From Aureococcus anophagefferens (lineage: Eukaryota; Sar; Pelagophyceae; Pelagomonadales; Pelagomonadaceae): DNA of 64,000 nt. The translations under genes were made by a program, and so were the position numbers. Position 1 is the stretch's first letter. Each line of letters opens with the position of its first letter. The notes beneath the pieces were generated by a model, which was not told the origin of the DNA, made no database searches, and saw only the letters and a program-made list of their open reading frames with translations. The stretch covers positions 162,856-226,855 of the forward strand of contig NW_008705590.1 in assembly GCF_000186865.1 (NCBI RefSeq), read 5' to 3'. This document shows, piece by piece, positions 18,905 to 28,556 of the stretch.

Positions 18905-19555
18905 ATGGCCAACTTCCAGCCCGAGGCGTCGCCCGCGGACCCGGCGTCGCTGCCGGTGAAGATCCTCGTGCTCGGCGACAAGGCCGTGGGGAAGACGGCG
19001 CTGATCCGCCAGCTCGTGCGCGACGAGTTCACGAGCCGCTACAAGTCGACGACGGGCGTCGACTTCGCGCTGAAAGAGATCGACGTCGACGGCCAGACCG
19101 TGCGGCTCCAGCTCTGGGACGTCGCCGGCGCGGAGACGACGCTGGGGAGCATCGCCAAGGTCTACTACCGCGACACCTTCGGCGTGCTCCTCGTCTACGA
19201 CGTGACGCGGCCGACGACCTTCGACACCGTGACGGCGTGGAAGCGGGAGATCGACGACAAGGTGGCGCTGAGCAACGACGAGCCCGTGCCCGTCGTGCTC
19301 CTCGGCAACAAGTGCGACATCGAGACGGCGACGGCGGACACGGCGGAGCTCGACCGCTTCTGCGGCCAGTGGGGCTTCGTCGCCTGGTTCGACGTCAGCG
19401 CGAAGACCGGCTTCAACATCGCCGAGGCCGCGCGGTGCCTCGTCCAGAAGATCACGTCCTACCCGGACCTCTTCGAGGCGCGATACAAGCAGAACGCCGC
19501 CTTCCGACCGGCGTTGGCCTTCGCCGAGGACGACCAGGTCGGGAGCTGCTACTAA
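18905..19555 (+). CDS. Rab32/38-like small GTPase lacking the catalytic Gln
   Basis: 216 aa. P-loop GDKAVGKT (about 24-31), switch I YKSTTGVDFALK, NKCD (about 137-140) and SAK motifs are present. The sequence VDFALK, LQLW, VYYRDTFGVLLVYDV and DDKVALSNDEPVPVVLLGNKCD is typical of Rab32/38, which act on lysosome-related organelles and mitochondria. Switch II reads WDVAGAETT where Rabs have AGQE: the Gln that positions the hydrolytic water is Ala, so slow intrinsic GTP hydrolysis is predicted. The C-terminus is GSCY, with a single Cys, unlike the usual double-Cys prenylation site. Confidence 0.87.
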   Translation: MANFQPEASPADPASLPVKILVLGDKAVGKTALIRQLVRDEFTSRYKSTTGVDFALKEIDVDGQTVRLQLWDVAGAETTLGSIAKVYYRDTFGVLLVYDVTRPTTFDTVTAWKREIDDKVALSNDEPVPVVLLGNKCDIETATADTAELDRFCGQWGFVAWFDVSAKTGFNIAEAARCLVQKITSYPDLFEARYKQNAAFRPALAFAEDDQVGSCY

Positions 19556-19603
19556 CCTCGGGCCGGAGCGCGGGGGTGCGGTTACGAGAGAGAAAGGGGC
19601 GCC

Positions 19604-21852
19604 CTAGGACGTCGGGGGCATGAGGTTGGCGAACTTCTCCGAGAGCTTGAGGGCGGAGAACGTCGACGCGCCGAGGACGACCTCGGGCAGCTCGTCGTCC
19701 GCGCGGCCCTCGACGGTGAAGCAGACGTCGCAGTCGAGCGTCGCGAGCTTGCCGATCATCATGTAGACGGCGCCGCGGCCCATGTAGGAGAAGGACTCGC
19801 CGATGTTGAGGCCGACCTCGACGGCGTCGCGCGCGCGGTGGAACGTCGAGATGCCCGGGCGCCGGCCGAGGCCGCCGGACGCGGCCATGAGCACGGGCTT
19901 GCCGTTCCACTTGTCGAGCAGGCTCGGGAGCTTCTCGCCCTTGAGCGGGTGGCACATGAAGATGCCCTTGAGCCGCGACGAGAAGTAGGGGTCGTCCTCG
20001 GACTTGTCGACCCAGTCGCGCGCGAGCCGGAGGCCGGGCGTCCACTCGCGCTCGGGCTTCTGGAGCGCGGCGGCGCTCTCGTCCGTGAGGCGCATGACGA
20101 TGAGGATGACCCAGCAGGGGTTGTGGGGCTTCCAGCCCCGCATGGACGGCGCCTCCGTGGGCACGGAGATGTTGAACGCGAAGACGCGCGGCAGCGCGAG
20201 CGGCGCGTCCGGGTCGCCGGGCCGCCGCGGTGGCAGGAAGCGCGCGTGCTTGGCGAGCATGTCGGGCATGTTGCCCGACGGCGACTGGAAGACGTGGACG
20301 GCGACGCACTCGTAGACGCCGCGCGCGGACGGCGCCTTGACCTTGTCGCGGAGGTAGTTGGCGCCCCGGAGGCTGAATTTCGTCGTGTCGGCGAAGCGCC
20401 ACGAGTTCTCCGTGCCCGGCGCGTCGACGCGCGGGATCGTCCACGTCGGCGTGGACTCGAGCGAGTCGCGCCGCTTCGACCGCGGCGCGCCCGAGCCCGC
20501 GCGTTCGCCGCGCGCGAGGCCCCGGAGCGCCGGCGCGCCGTCGACGCCGCCGTCCTTGGACCCCGCGCGCTTCCGCGCGCCGGCCCGGCCCGGCGACTTC
20601 GGGTGCCGCTTGCCCGGCGCCGGCGGCCGCGCGCCCGTCGCGCGCGCGACGGCGGCGCCGGACATGCGGAGGGACGCGCGGCGGACGCCGTCGACCTGGA
20701 GCGCGGCGCCGACGACCGCGATAACCGTCGCGGCCGCGCGGAGCGGGCCCAACGCCGCCACCATGCCGGCGACGCCCGCGGCCGGGGACGACACGTAGGC
20801 ATCGACGCAGAGGAGCGCCGCGACGGCCACGCCGCAGGCGAGCGCGCGGACGCTCCGGTCGACGTCGCCGAGCGCCGCGAGGATCGCGGCTTGGACCTGG
20901 GCGGGAAAAGAGTGATTCAACGTCGCTTCAACGTGAGTGTGCCGCGCGCGCGCGTTCCGGGAAAAGCATCCATGCTGCGAGACCGTTCCGAGAGATGATC
21001 GCTCGTCCAAAAATCAGCCGAAACGAGTGGAAAACGGCCGAGATCGGAGCCTTTGAAGTTGGGAATTTCGCGCTCTTGTGCTGCCCCGGCTTGGACCGCG
21101 CGCGCGTCGGGCGTCGGGCCCTCGTCCTCGTCCAGGCTGTCGTCGTCGGACTCGCTCAGCTCCGCCTCGAGCTCCTCCTCGGACACGTCCAGCGGCGTCA
21201 TGTCGCCGCTCGGGAGCCGGTCGCGGGAGAGGACGGGCGCCTCGGCCTTGGTCGGCGTGAGCAGCGCGCCCGTGGACGCGGCGCCCTCCCAGGGCAGGGC
21301 GCGCGCGGGAACGGCGCCCAGGGGCTCCTTGCGCGGGCTCCCGCCGTCGGAGGCGTAGCCCAGGTCCTCCTGGGCCGGCGACGCGGCGCCGCTCCGCGCG
21401 CGGCGGCGCTCGCGGCGCCGCGCGAGCGCGCGGTCCTTGCGCGACTCGATCTTCTTCCGGAGGTCGTTGAGCTTGCGGCGCGCGGCGCGGCCCTTGGAGA
21501 GCTGGCGCCGCACGGCGCGCTCGAGCCGCTCGTACCTGGGGGGGGGTCCGGGGTCGGTTCCGCGGCGCCGGTCTTCCCCGGGGACGCCGCGCGCGCGCTT
21601 GCGGGGCCGCCGCTCCTCCTCGTCGTCCGTCTCCTGGCCGGAGCCCGCCGGCGTCTGGGGCGGCGCCGCCCGGGGCGACCGCAGGCGCCGGTTCTTCACC
21701 TTGTCGAGGTGCTTGCGGATGAGCACGCGCAGGCGGTTCCGGGCGGGCAGCTGCTGGTCCTCCTCGAAGGCCTCGCCCGCCGAGTGCCGCGCCGACTGCG
21801 GCGAGCCCCACCCGCCCGACGACGGCGTCGTCGGCACGGAGCGCGACGGCAT
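19604..21852 (-). CDS. EDR2 C-terminal domain (DUF1336) protein split by an introner
   Basis: Two exons: 21852-21097 and 20896-19604, separated by a 200-bp GT-AG introner intron in phase 0; product about 682 aa. Exon 1 encodes a basic, acidic and Pro-rich disordered region. Exon 2 begins with two hydrophobic helices (ALACGVAVAALLCVDAY and AAATVIAVVGAALQV) and then the EDR2_C domain: ENSWRFADTTKFSLRGANYL, a lipid-binding fold found in plant EDR2 and many algae, with RLTDES and the C-terminal LMPP. It likely tethers or senses membrane lipids. The ATG at 21852 is the first in frame. It is convergent with the Rab gene (49 bp). Confidence 0.85.
20889..21096 (-). mobile_element. Introner element family A, copy 1 (in EDR2_C gene)
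   Basis: The 192-bp element (20897-21088) is flanked by the direct repeat GCTTGGAC (gene sense GTCCAAGC) at 20889-20896 and 21089-21096. Imperfect terminal inverted repeats: GGGCRG...AAGAG..GA...ATTC. The intron donor GT is the first two bases of the duplicated target and the acceptor is the element's CCCGCCCAG. The spliced frame reads DARA-VQAAIL. Without splicing, translation would run into a stop inside the element. Confidence 0.93.
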
Positions 21853-21980
21853 GGCTGTTTTGCACGGGCTCCTGTCCACGGCAGAATGGATGATTGTCAG
21901 ATCTCGTCCGGAGAGCGCGCTTCTTGTTGTTTGCTTTTCTCATCAACATAGCACTTTGAACCTCTTCAAGTTTCGAGACG

Positions 21981-23790
21981 ATGATGGGGGCTCTCGCGCG
22001 GCTGCGGGCTGCCCAAGCTAGCCGCCTTGCAATGCCGCTCGCGCGGCGGCGCCTCCACGGCCTCATGCAGGACGACAAGCCACTGTTAATCCAGAACATC
22101 ATCGACCACGCGGCGCGCGTCCACGGCACCCGCGAGATCACGAGCCGCTGGTGCAGCGACGACGCGGCGACGGCGCGGACGACCTACGGCGAGGCGCGCC
22201 TGCGCGCCGGCGCCCTCGCGGCGGCCTTGACGAAGGACCTCGGCTGCGCCCGCGGCGACCGCGTCGCGTCGCTCTGTTTTAACCACGGCGCGCACTTCGA
22301 CGCCTATTTCGGCGTGCCCGGCGCGGGGCTCGTGCTCCACACGGTGAACCCCAGATTATACGAGCACCAGCTCGCCTACATCTTCACCCACGCGGCGCCG
22401 ACCGCGATTCTCGTCGACGGCGGCTTCGCGGACCTGTTGGCGCGAGTTTTGGCGCTGTGCGCCGCCGACTACGCGCCCCGCGCCGTCGTCGTGGTCCCCG
22501 ACGGCCGGCCGGGCGACGACCGGGCCACGCGGACCGCGGAGGCGAGCGCGCGCGGCTGGCTCGAGTACGACGCGCTCCTGGAGCGGCGCCTGGGCGAGGA
22601 CGTGGCGTGGGCCGACGATTTGGACGAGACCGCGGCGAGCGGGTTGTGTTACACGTCGGGCACCACGGGCGACCCGAAGGGCTGCCTCTTCTCCCACCGG
22701 TCCACCATGCTCCACACGCTCTTCTCCCTCACGGCGCCGTCCATGGGCCTCCGCAAGGCCGACGCGGCGCTGCCCTTCGTGCCCATGTTCCACGTGAACG
22801 CGTGGGGGCTGCCCTGGGCCGCCGCGCTCGCGGGCTCGAAGCTCTGCCTGCTCGCGGGGCCGCTGGACGGGGCCGTCGCGGGCTCGTACGCGGCCGACGA
22901 GGGCGTGACCTTCGCCGCGGGCGTGCCGACGGTCTTCATGGCGCTCGCTGACGGGCTCGAGGCGCGGCGCGACGCGGCGCTCTTCTCGGCGGACGGCCGC
23001 GTCGTCGTCGGCGGCGCGGCGACGCCGCCGGCGCTCGCGGAGCGCTACGAGGCCCGGGGCTGCCACGTCGTGCGCTCGTGGGGCATGACGGAGCTCTCGC
23101 CCGTCGGCGTCATGGGCCCGCACCGCGACGACGGCATCGGACGGGCGGACGCGGACGCGCCCGTCGCCGCGGGCTTCGAGCTCTTCGGCGTCGAGCTGCG
23201 GGTCGTCGACGACGGGGGCGCCGCGCTCCCGCGCGACGGGTCGAGCCAGGGCGAGCTCGAGGTCCGCGGGCCCGCGACGATCCGCCGCTACTACGGCGCG
23301 GCCGAGGACGCCTGCGACGCCGACGGCTGGTTCAAGACCGGCGACGTCGCGACGATTTCTTCCACGGGGGCGTTGGCCATCCGCGACCGCGCCAAGGACG
23401 TCGTCAAGTCCGGGGGCGAGTGGATCTCGTCCGCGGAGCTCGAGGGTCTGGTGCGTCGTTTCGAGAACTTTTTTTGGGGGGGAGATCGTCGCATCGTAGG
23501 CGCACGCGCACGACGCGATCGACTCGTCGGACGGCCCGGGCGCGGCGGTCATCGCGGCGCCGCACGACGCGTACGGCGAGCGGCCCGTGCTCGTCGCGCG
23601 CCTCAAGCCGGGGGCGACGGCGACGAAGCAGGAGTTGCTGGATTTCTACGTCGGCAAGGTCGCCAAGTGGTGGATCCCCGACGACGTCATCTTCTTCGAC
23701 GGGCCGCTGCCGCTCACGGGCACGGGCAAGATCTCCAAGCTCGAGCTCCGCAAGCTCCTGCTCGACGACTACGTCCTCCCGGCGAAGTAA
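21981..23790 (+). CDS. Mitochondrial medium-chain acyl-CoA ligase (AlkK-like)
   Basis: About 586 aa from two exons, 21981-23450 and 23500-23790, around a 49-bp GT-AG intron. It starts with an Arg-rich amphipathic presequence (MMGALARLRAAQASRL). ANL-superfamily motifs: YTSGTTGDPKGC, MFHVNAWGLP, SWGMTELSP, WFKTGDVA, RAKDVVKSGGEWIS and the catalytic Lys in TGTGKISK. The motifs LHTVNPRLYEHQLAYI and FHVNAWGLP point to the AlkK/DmdB-type medium- or short-chain acyl-CoA ligases: ATP + acid + CoA to acyl-CoA + AMP + PPi, feeding mitochondrial beta-oxidation. The last codons lie in the first unit of a 65-bp tandem repeat. Confidence 0.9.
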
Positions 23791-23954
23791 ATGTAGGAGG
23801 GGGCCTTGAGGCGCCGGTGGGCCTGCTCGACGACTACGTCCTCCCGGCGAAGTACATTTAGGAGGGGGCTTCGAGGCGCCGGTGGGCCTGCTGGGCGACT
23901 ACGGCCTCCCGGCGAAGTACATTTAGGAGGGGGCTTTGAGGCGCTGGCGGTAGA
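23760..23954. repeat. Three tandem 65-bp copies of two convergent gene ends
   Basis: Units begin at 23760, 23825 and 23890 with GCTCGACGAC or GCTGGGCGAC and share CTCCCGGCGAAGTA, then ATTTAGGAGGGGGC. Unit 1 carries the real stop of the acyl-CoA ligase; the last unit carries the real stop of the RING gene on the other strand. The middle unit is therefore a spare copy of the junction. Period 65 is not a multiple of three. Confidence 0.93.
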
Positions 23955-24933
23955 GGTCGACGATCGCGCGCGTCGTCGCGGCGGGCTGGATGGACTTCTT
24001 CCGGCACGGCTGCCGGCAGATCGGGCACTCGTGCTTGCCGTCCTTCCGCTCGAAGGAGTGGAGGATGCACTCGCGGCAGAACGTGTGCGCGCAGGGCAGC
24101 GACGCCGGGTCGTCGAAGACGTCGAGGCAGAGCGGGCACGACAGCTGGCCGCGCATGAGCTCGAGGAGGTCCGCCTCGCTCCGCGCCGGCGGCGGCGTTT
24201 CTGCCGGCGTCGGCGTCTCCGCGGGCGCGCCGGCGACGCAGCAGCCGCCGTCGATGTGCGCGTTGATCTCCGCCAGGGGCACGGTGACGCCGCAGAGCGG
24301 GCACGCGGCCGTCGCCGGCGCCGCCGGGGAGCCGTCGTCGGAGCCGCCGTCGGAGCCGCCGCCCGCCCCCGCCTCCCGCGGCCCTCGGCAGCGCAAGTCG
24401 AGGTGGTGGTTCAGCGCGCTCTTGAGGATCGAGTCGCCGCACGACGGGCAGTCGACGAAGCGCGACGACTCCGCGGCGGATCGTTGCCGCGGCGGCGGCG
24501 GCGGCGCTGCTTGTCGCGGCGGCGGCGAGGCGGATCGCGGCGGCGGCGGCGATGCGGATCGCGGCGGCGGCGGCGAGGCGGATCGCGGCGGCGGCGGCGA
24601 GGCGGATCGCGGCGCGACTTCGTCCGGCGGCGGCGCGTCGCTGTCATCCGGTGGCGGCGCGCCGTCGTCCGGCTGCGGCGGCGCGTCGTCCGGTCGCCGC
24701 GGCTCGTTCGGTCCCGGACAGTCGAGGTCGAGATGGTGATTGATCAAGTCGACGTGAATCGACGCACCGCACACTGGGCAGTCCGCGAACTTGGACTCGT
24801 TCAGCTTTGGCCGTTTCGGCGCGATGAGGCTCTGCTTGGGCGCATTGCGCGGTTTCAATTTCTTGCTCTGCTTGCCTTGCTTCGCAGCGTTGCGCGACGC
24901 GGCGCCGGTGGCTTTTTCCCACCAGTCGGACAT
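23923..24933 (-). CDS. UBZ4-type zinc fingers plus C-terminal RING ubiquitin ligase
   Basis: 336 aa, single exon. Three Rad18-type (UBZ4) zinc fingers: CPVCGASIHVDLINHHLDLD-C (about 52-72), CPSCGDSILKSALNHHLDLR-C (about 158-178) and CPLCGVTVPLAEINAHIDGG-C. Then a C3HC4 RING at about 265-310 (CPLCLDVF, CAHTFCRECI, ECPICRQPC). A Pro-Ser repeat (RSASPPPP, four times) links fingers 1 and 2. UBZ4 fingers bind ubiquitin in DNA-damage-tolerance proteins such as RAD18, so a damage-response E3 is inferred. Unlike RAD18 the RING is at the C-terminus and there is no SAP domain. Confidence 0.85.
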   Translation of the reverse strand: MSDWWEKATGAASRNAAKQGKQSKKLKPRNAPKQSLIAPKRPKLNESKFADCPVCGASIHVDLINHHLDLDCPGPNEPRRPDDAPPQPDDGAPPPDDSDAPPPDEVAPRSASPPPPRSASPPPPRSASPPPPRSASPPPRQAAPPPPPRQRSAAESSRFVDCPSCGDSILKSALNHHLDLRCRGPREAGAGGGSDGGSDDGSPAAPATAACPLCGVTVPLAEINAHIDGGCCVAGAPAETPTPAETPPPARSEADLLELMRGQLSCPLCLDVFDDPASLPCAHTFCRECILHSFERKDGKHECPICRQPCRKKSIQPAATTRAIVDLYRQRLKAPS

Positions 24934-25164
24934 GCGGCGGTTGCTACGCCTCTCCTCGCGACGAACTCAGCGATTTAAACTGCTGCTCATTTCAAGCACC
25001 ACGCACAGAGCCATCGGCCGGTTCGAGCTCGAGTCGATGTTTGCCCGCGGTCCCAAACGGGGCCAAAGACGTTGACTCTGGCCGCCGCGCGCGCCGTCGT
25101 CAACGGGACGCGCCGTCGTCAACCAGACAGGCCCTCCGCGACTGCTACGCGCGCCGTCGCATCA

Positions 25165-27600
25165 ATGGCTACGCTGTCCTACGCCGACGCCGCGCGCACT
25201 GCGATGACGCCGACACCGTCGACGAACGACGACGCGTTCCAGACCTGCGTCGCGAATCACGACGTTATGACCGACGCGCAGCGCCTGGAGACCATCGCGA
25301 GCATCAGTGCGGAAGCTTTAGCTTCCATCGACGCCGCTGACGACGACCACCCTTTGGCCTTCGCGCTCGCGCGCGTGCTGAACCTCGCGGATCCGCCCGC
25401 GGAGGTCGAGATCGACGTCGTCGACCCCGCCGAGGAGGAGGGCTGGACGACGGGCCCGTGCGAGTCGAACGAGGAGGCCTACGCGACGTGGTGCGACGCG
25501 CACCCGTCGCGCGCCGCGGCGTCCGTGGCGACGGAGGAGAGCGAGGCGGCGACGCCGGAGGAGGCGACGCCGGCCGCGGAGCGCGTCGCGGAAGCGGCGG
25601 CGGGCGACGACGACGACGAGGCGACGCCGGAGGCGCCGCCGACGGTCAAGAAGGCGGCGCCGCGCGACGCGAGCCTCGTCCTGCGCGACCTGAGCGTGGG
25701 CTGCGGCGGCCGGCCGGGGCGGCGGTCCGCGCGGCTCCGGTTCTCGAGCGAGGCGTCGGGCCGGAAGTCGAGCGTCGGCTCCGCGTCCGGCCGCAAGGCG
25801 AGCGTCGACAAGGAGAACGCGGCGAACCGCAAGTCGAGCGTCGACAAGGAGAACGCGGCGAACCGCAAGTCGAGCGAGGGGAAGACCTCGGCGCCGGCGG
25901 CGCCGCGGAAGTCGAGCGAGGGGAAGACCTCGGCGGCGCCGCGCGAGTCGAGCGAGGGCGAGGCCTCGGGCGACGCTTCGGCCAACGCTTCGGGCAAGGC
26001 GTCCGGGAAGGCGCCGTCGCGGAAGTCGCTGGCGCCGAAGCTGGGCGAGTCGAGCGACGACGACGAGGACGACGCGCGGCTCGCGGCGGCGACGATGCGC
26101 GCGCGGCGGCGGCGGCGCACCGTCGACGCGCGGTTCCTCGAGCGGTCGTCGTCGTCGCCCGTCGAGGTCCCCGAGGCGCGGCGGACGTTCCCCGTCGAGG
26201 ACGCGCCCGTCGAGCCCGCCGAGGCCGTCGAGGCCGTCGCGCCGGCGCCCGCCGAGGCCGTCGTCGACGCGGCCGCCGCGGCGCGCGTCGACGCGGCCGT
26301 CGAGGGCGCCGCGGCGCTCGCGGGCGCGCCGGGCGCGCCGGGCGTCGGCTTCTGCGCCGTCGCCGTCGCGGTGCTCGCCGCGGACGCCGCGGACGCGGCG
26401 GGCGTCGCGGCCTGGGTCGGCGCCGTGGGCGCGGCGGAGGCGACGCAGCGGGCGTTCTGCGGCGGCGCGCCGGCCGCGCGGCTCGCGTGGGCCGAGCACG
26501 ACTTCTCGGCCGTCGCGCCGCCGACGGACGGCGGCGCGGGCTCCGAGGCGGAGACGGCCGCGCTCTGCGACGCGGTCCTGGGCCTCGTCACGGCGCGCGA
26601 CGCCCTCGCGCGCGGCGCGCCGGAGGCCGCGGCGGCGCTCGCGGACGCGCTCGACGCGCTCCGGGGCGACGCGGGCGCCGTCGCGGCGGCCGCGGCGCGC
26701 GCGGGCCGCCGCGGCGCCGCGGCCGCGGCCGCGGCCAAGTTCCACGCGGACGAGCTCCGCTGCGCGCTCCGCGGCGAGGCCGGCGGCCTCGGCCGCCGCG
26801 CCCACGAGCTCGCGTCGAGCCTCGTGCGCTTCCACCTGCGGCGGCTCCTGAACCCGCGCCCCCTGCCGATCTCGACGGAGGCGTCGCTCGAGCGCGCCGC
26901 GCGGCTCCGGGCCCTCGCCGGCGGCGCGTCGCCGGCGCTCCCCGACGCGCCCCTGTCCGCCGTGCCGGACATCGTCGTCCTCGCGGGGCCCGACGGCGAC
27001 GCGTTCGCCTACGGCGCCGCGACGACGGGCGACGCGTCGCTCGCCGCGCTCGCGAGCCACGCGCTCGACCACCTCGACGCCGACGGCGCCGGCGACGACG
27101 ACGACGACGAGCCCGCCCCCGCGGACGCCTACGCGGCGGCGGCGCGCGCCGTCGACCGGGGCCTCGCGCCGCTCCGGCGGACGCTCGAGGCCGCGTCCGC
27201 GCGCCGCTTCCTCGCGGCGCTCCTCGCGGACGGCGCCATCGGCGCCGCCGTCGACGACGCCGGCGGCTGGATCTGCGTCGAGCGGGCCGCCGACGTCTTC
27301 GCCGCGACGGCCCACGGCGAGGCCGCGCCCGAGCGGAGGTACGCGAGCCTCCGCGACGTCGCCGCGCTCCGCGCGCGGCTCGCGGCCGCGGGCCCCGCGT
27401 CCGACGCCGCGCGGGCCCGCGCCCGGTCGGCCCTCGAGGCCTACGCCAAGGCGACGCCCGACGCGGTCAAGGAGCTCGTCGGCCACGCCAAGGGCCGGCT
27501 CCCGCGGCCGAAGACGCTCCTCGCGCGGCTCCGGGACGGCGCGGCGGACGCGCTCGCCGCGGACCACCTCTACCCCGCCCTCACGACCCTCCTCCCCTGA
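25165..27600 (+). CDS. Large Ala-rich protein with KSSVDKENAANR repeats, unknown
   Basis: 811 aa from the ATG at 25165. The N-terminal 60 residues (ATLSYADAARTAMTP, QRLETIASISAEALASI) look ordered; residues about 190-300 carry a tandem basic/phospho repeat with SGRKASVDKENAAN and RKSSEGKTSA units; residues about 420-811 are a largely helical, Ala-rich domain with HLRRLLNPRPLPISTEASLE near the middle. KEN boxes (DKENAAN, twice) are visible and could be APC/C degrons. No family recognised. Convergent or divergent neighbours give no clue. Confidence 0.6.
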   Translation: MATLSYADAARTAMTPTPSTNDDAFQTCVANHDVMTDAQRLETIASISAEALASIDAADDDHPLAFALARVLNLADPPAEVEIDVVDPAEEEGWTTGPCESNEEAYATWCDAHPSRAAASVATEESEAATPEEATPAAERVAEAAAGDDDDEATPEAPPTVKKAAPRDASLVLRDLSVGCGGRPGRRSARLRFSSEASGRKSSVGSASGRKASVDKENAANRKSSVDKENAANRKSSEGKTSAPAAPRKSSEGKTSAAPRESSEGEASGDASANASGKASGKAPSRKSLAPKLGESSDDDEDDARLAAATMRARRRRRTVDARFLERSSSSPVEVPEARRTFPVEDAPVEPAEAVEAVAPAPAEAVVDAAAAARVDAAVEGAAALAGAPGAPGVGFCAVAVAVLAADAADAAGVAAWVGAVGAAEATQRAFCGGAPAARLAWAEHDFSAVAPPTDGGAGSEAETAALCDAVLGLVTARDALARGAPEAAAALADALDALRGDAGAVAAAAARAGRRGAAAAAAAKFHADELRCALRGEAGGLGRRAHELASSLVRFHLRRLLNPRPLPISTEASLERAARLRALAGGASPALPDAPLSAVPDIVVLAGPDGDAFAYGAATTGDASLAALASHALDHLDADGAGDDDDDEPAPADAYAAAARAVDRGLAPLRRTLEAASARRFLAALLADGAIGAAVDDAGGWICVERAADVFAATAHGEAAPERRYASLRDVAALRARLAAAGPASDAARARARSALEAYAKATPDAVKELVGHAKGRLPRPKTLLARLRDGAADALAADHLYPALTTLLP

Positions 27601-27864
27601 GAGAGGGGGGGACCCCCGAATGTACAAGCTCGCAACGTGTTCTGCGTTCGAGTGGCGGGCGGCGCGGACCGTGGCCTACGGCGTCGAGCCGCCGCGCCGG
27701 CGGCTCTTCCGGCTCGACTCGAGCGCCGAGATTCCGCCGGAGTCTGGAGAGTGTCTTCGCGGCCTTCGACGCCGGCGCTGCGCGTACCCCGCGGCGCGGT
27801 TCGCGGACCCGTCGAGCGCGCGGCGGTCTCGCGCCGCGCGCGCGCGGCGGCGCGACACCGAGCG

Positions 27865-28455
27865 ATGGCGGCCCTGGCGGAGAAGCCCAACGTCATGGTG
27901 AAGGTGGGCATGGTCGGCGACAGCCAGGTCGGGAAGACGACGATGATGGTCAAGTACGTCGAGAACCGGCTCGACGACGAGTACATCCAGACGCTCGGCG
28001 TCAACTTCATGGAGAAGTCGATCACGCTGCGGAACACGGAGATCACGTTCTCGATCTGGGACCTCGGCGGCCACCGCGAGTTCCTGAGCATGCTGCCGCT
28101 CGTCTGCAACGACGCCGCCGCCGTGCTCTTCATGTTCGACCTGAGCCGCAAGAGCACGCTCACGTCCATCAAGGAGTGGTACCGCCAGGTCCGCGGCCTG
28201 AACCGATCGGCGTTCGCGCTCCTCGTCGGCACCAAGTACGACGTCTTCGTCACGCTGCCGCCGGAGGAGCAGGCGGAGATCGACCGCAACGCGCGCAAGT
28301 TCGCCAAGGCCATGAAGGCGCCCTGCATCTTCACGTCCGCGCACGAGTCCATCAACGTGCAGAAGATGTTCAAGGTCATCCTCAGCCGCGTCTTCGACCT
28401 CAAGTGCACGCTGGAGAAGCTCGTCGAGGTCGGCGAGCCCCTCCTGATATTCTAA
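27865..28455 (+). CDS. Spg1/Tem1-family septation GTPase with Gln-to-His switch II
   Basis: 196 aa from the ATG at 27865. The match to the Spg1 family is very close along its length: KVGMVGDSQVGKTTMMVKYV, EYIQTLGVNFMEK, RNTEITFSIWDLGG, MLPLVCNDAAAVLFMFDL, KEWYRQVRGLN, VGTKYD and the terminal VGEPLLIF. Spg1 triggers the septation initiation network through Sid1/Cdc7-type kinases at spindle poles. It has no C-terminal prenylation Cys, as in the family. The switch II motif is DLGGHREF where fission yeast has DLGGQREF, so the catalytic Gln is His. Leader 27601-27864 holds nothing supported. Confidence 0.92.
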   Translation: MAALAEKPNVMVKVGMVGDSQVGKTTMMVKYVENRLDDEYIQTLGVNFMEKSITLRNTEITFSIWDLGGHREFLSMLPLVCNDAAAVLFMFDLSRKSTLTSIKEWYRQVRGLNRSAFALLVGTKYDVFVTLPPEEQAEIDRNARKFAKAMKAPCIFTSAHESINVQKMFKVILSRVFDLKCTLEKLVEVGEPLLIF

Positions 28456-28462
28456 CGTGGTT

Positions 28463-28556
28463 CCTATGTCCAGTTACGCCGGTTTCGCCCGGCGAGTTCC
28501 AATAATATGGGTCTTGATTACTATGTCCAGTTACGCCGTGTCGCCCGACGAGTCCC
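28463..28556. repeat. Duplicated 3' end of the convergent gene
   Basis: Two copies of CTATGTCCAGTTACGCCG, followed by TCGCCCG-CGAGT, begin near 28464 and 28521, 57 bp apart. The second copy contains the real stop of the reverse-strand gene; the first is a diverged duplicate in the 76-bp spacer after the Spg1-like gene. It parallels the 65-bp duplication at 23760. Confidence 0.8.

Noticed and set aside
20917..21010. Open frames that begin or end inside introners and share peptides such as MDERSSLGTVS, SLQRECSARA or NFKGSDL
   Set aside because: They look like a conserved protein family, but the shared residues are translated from element copies and vanish on splicing.
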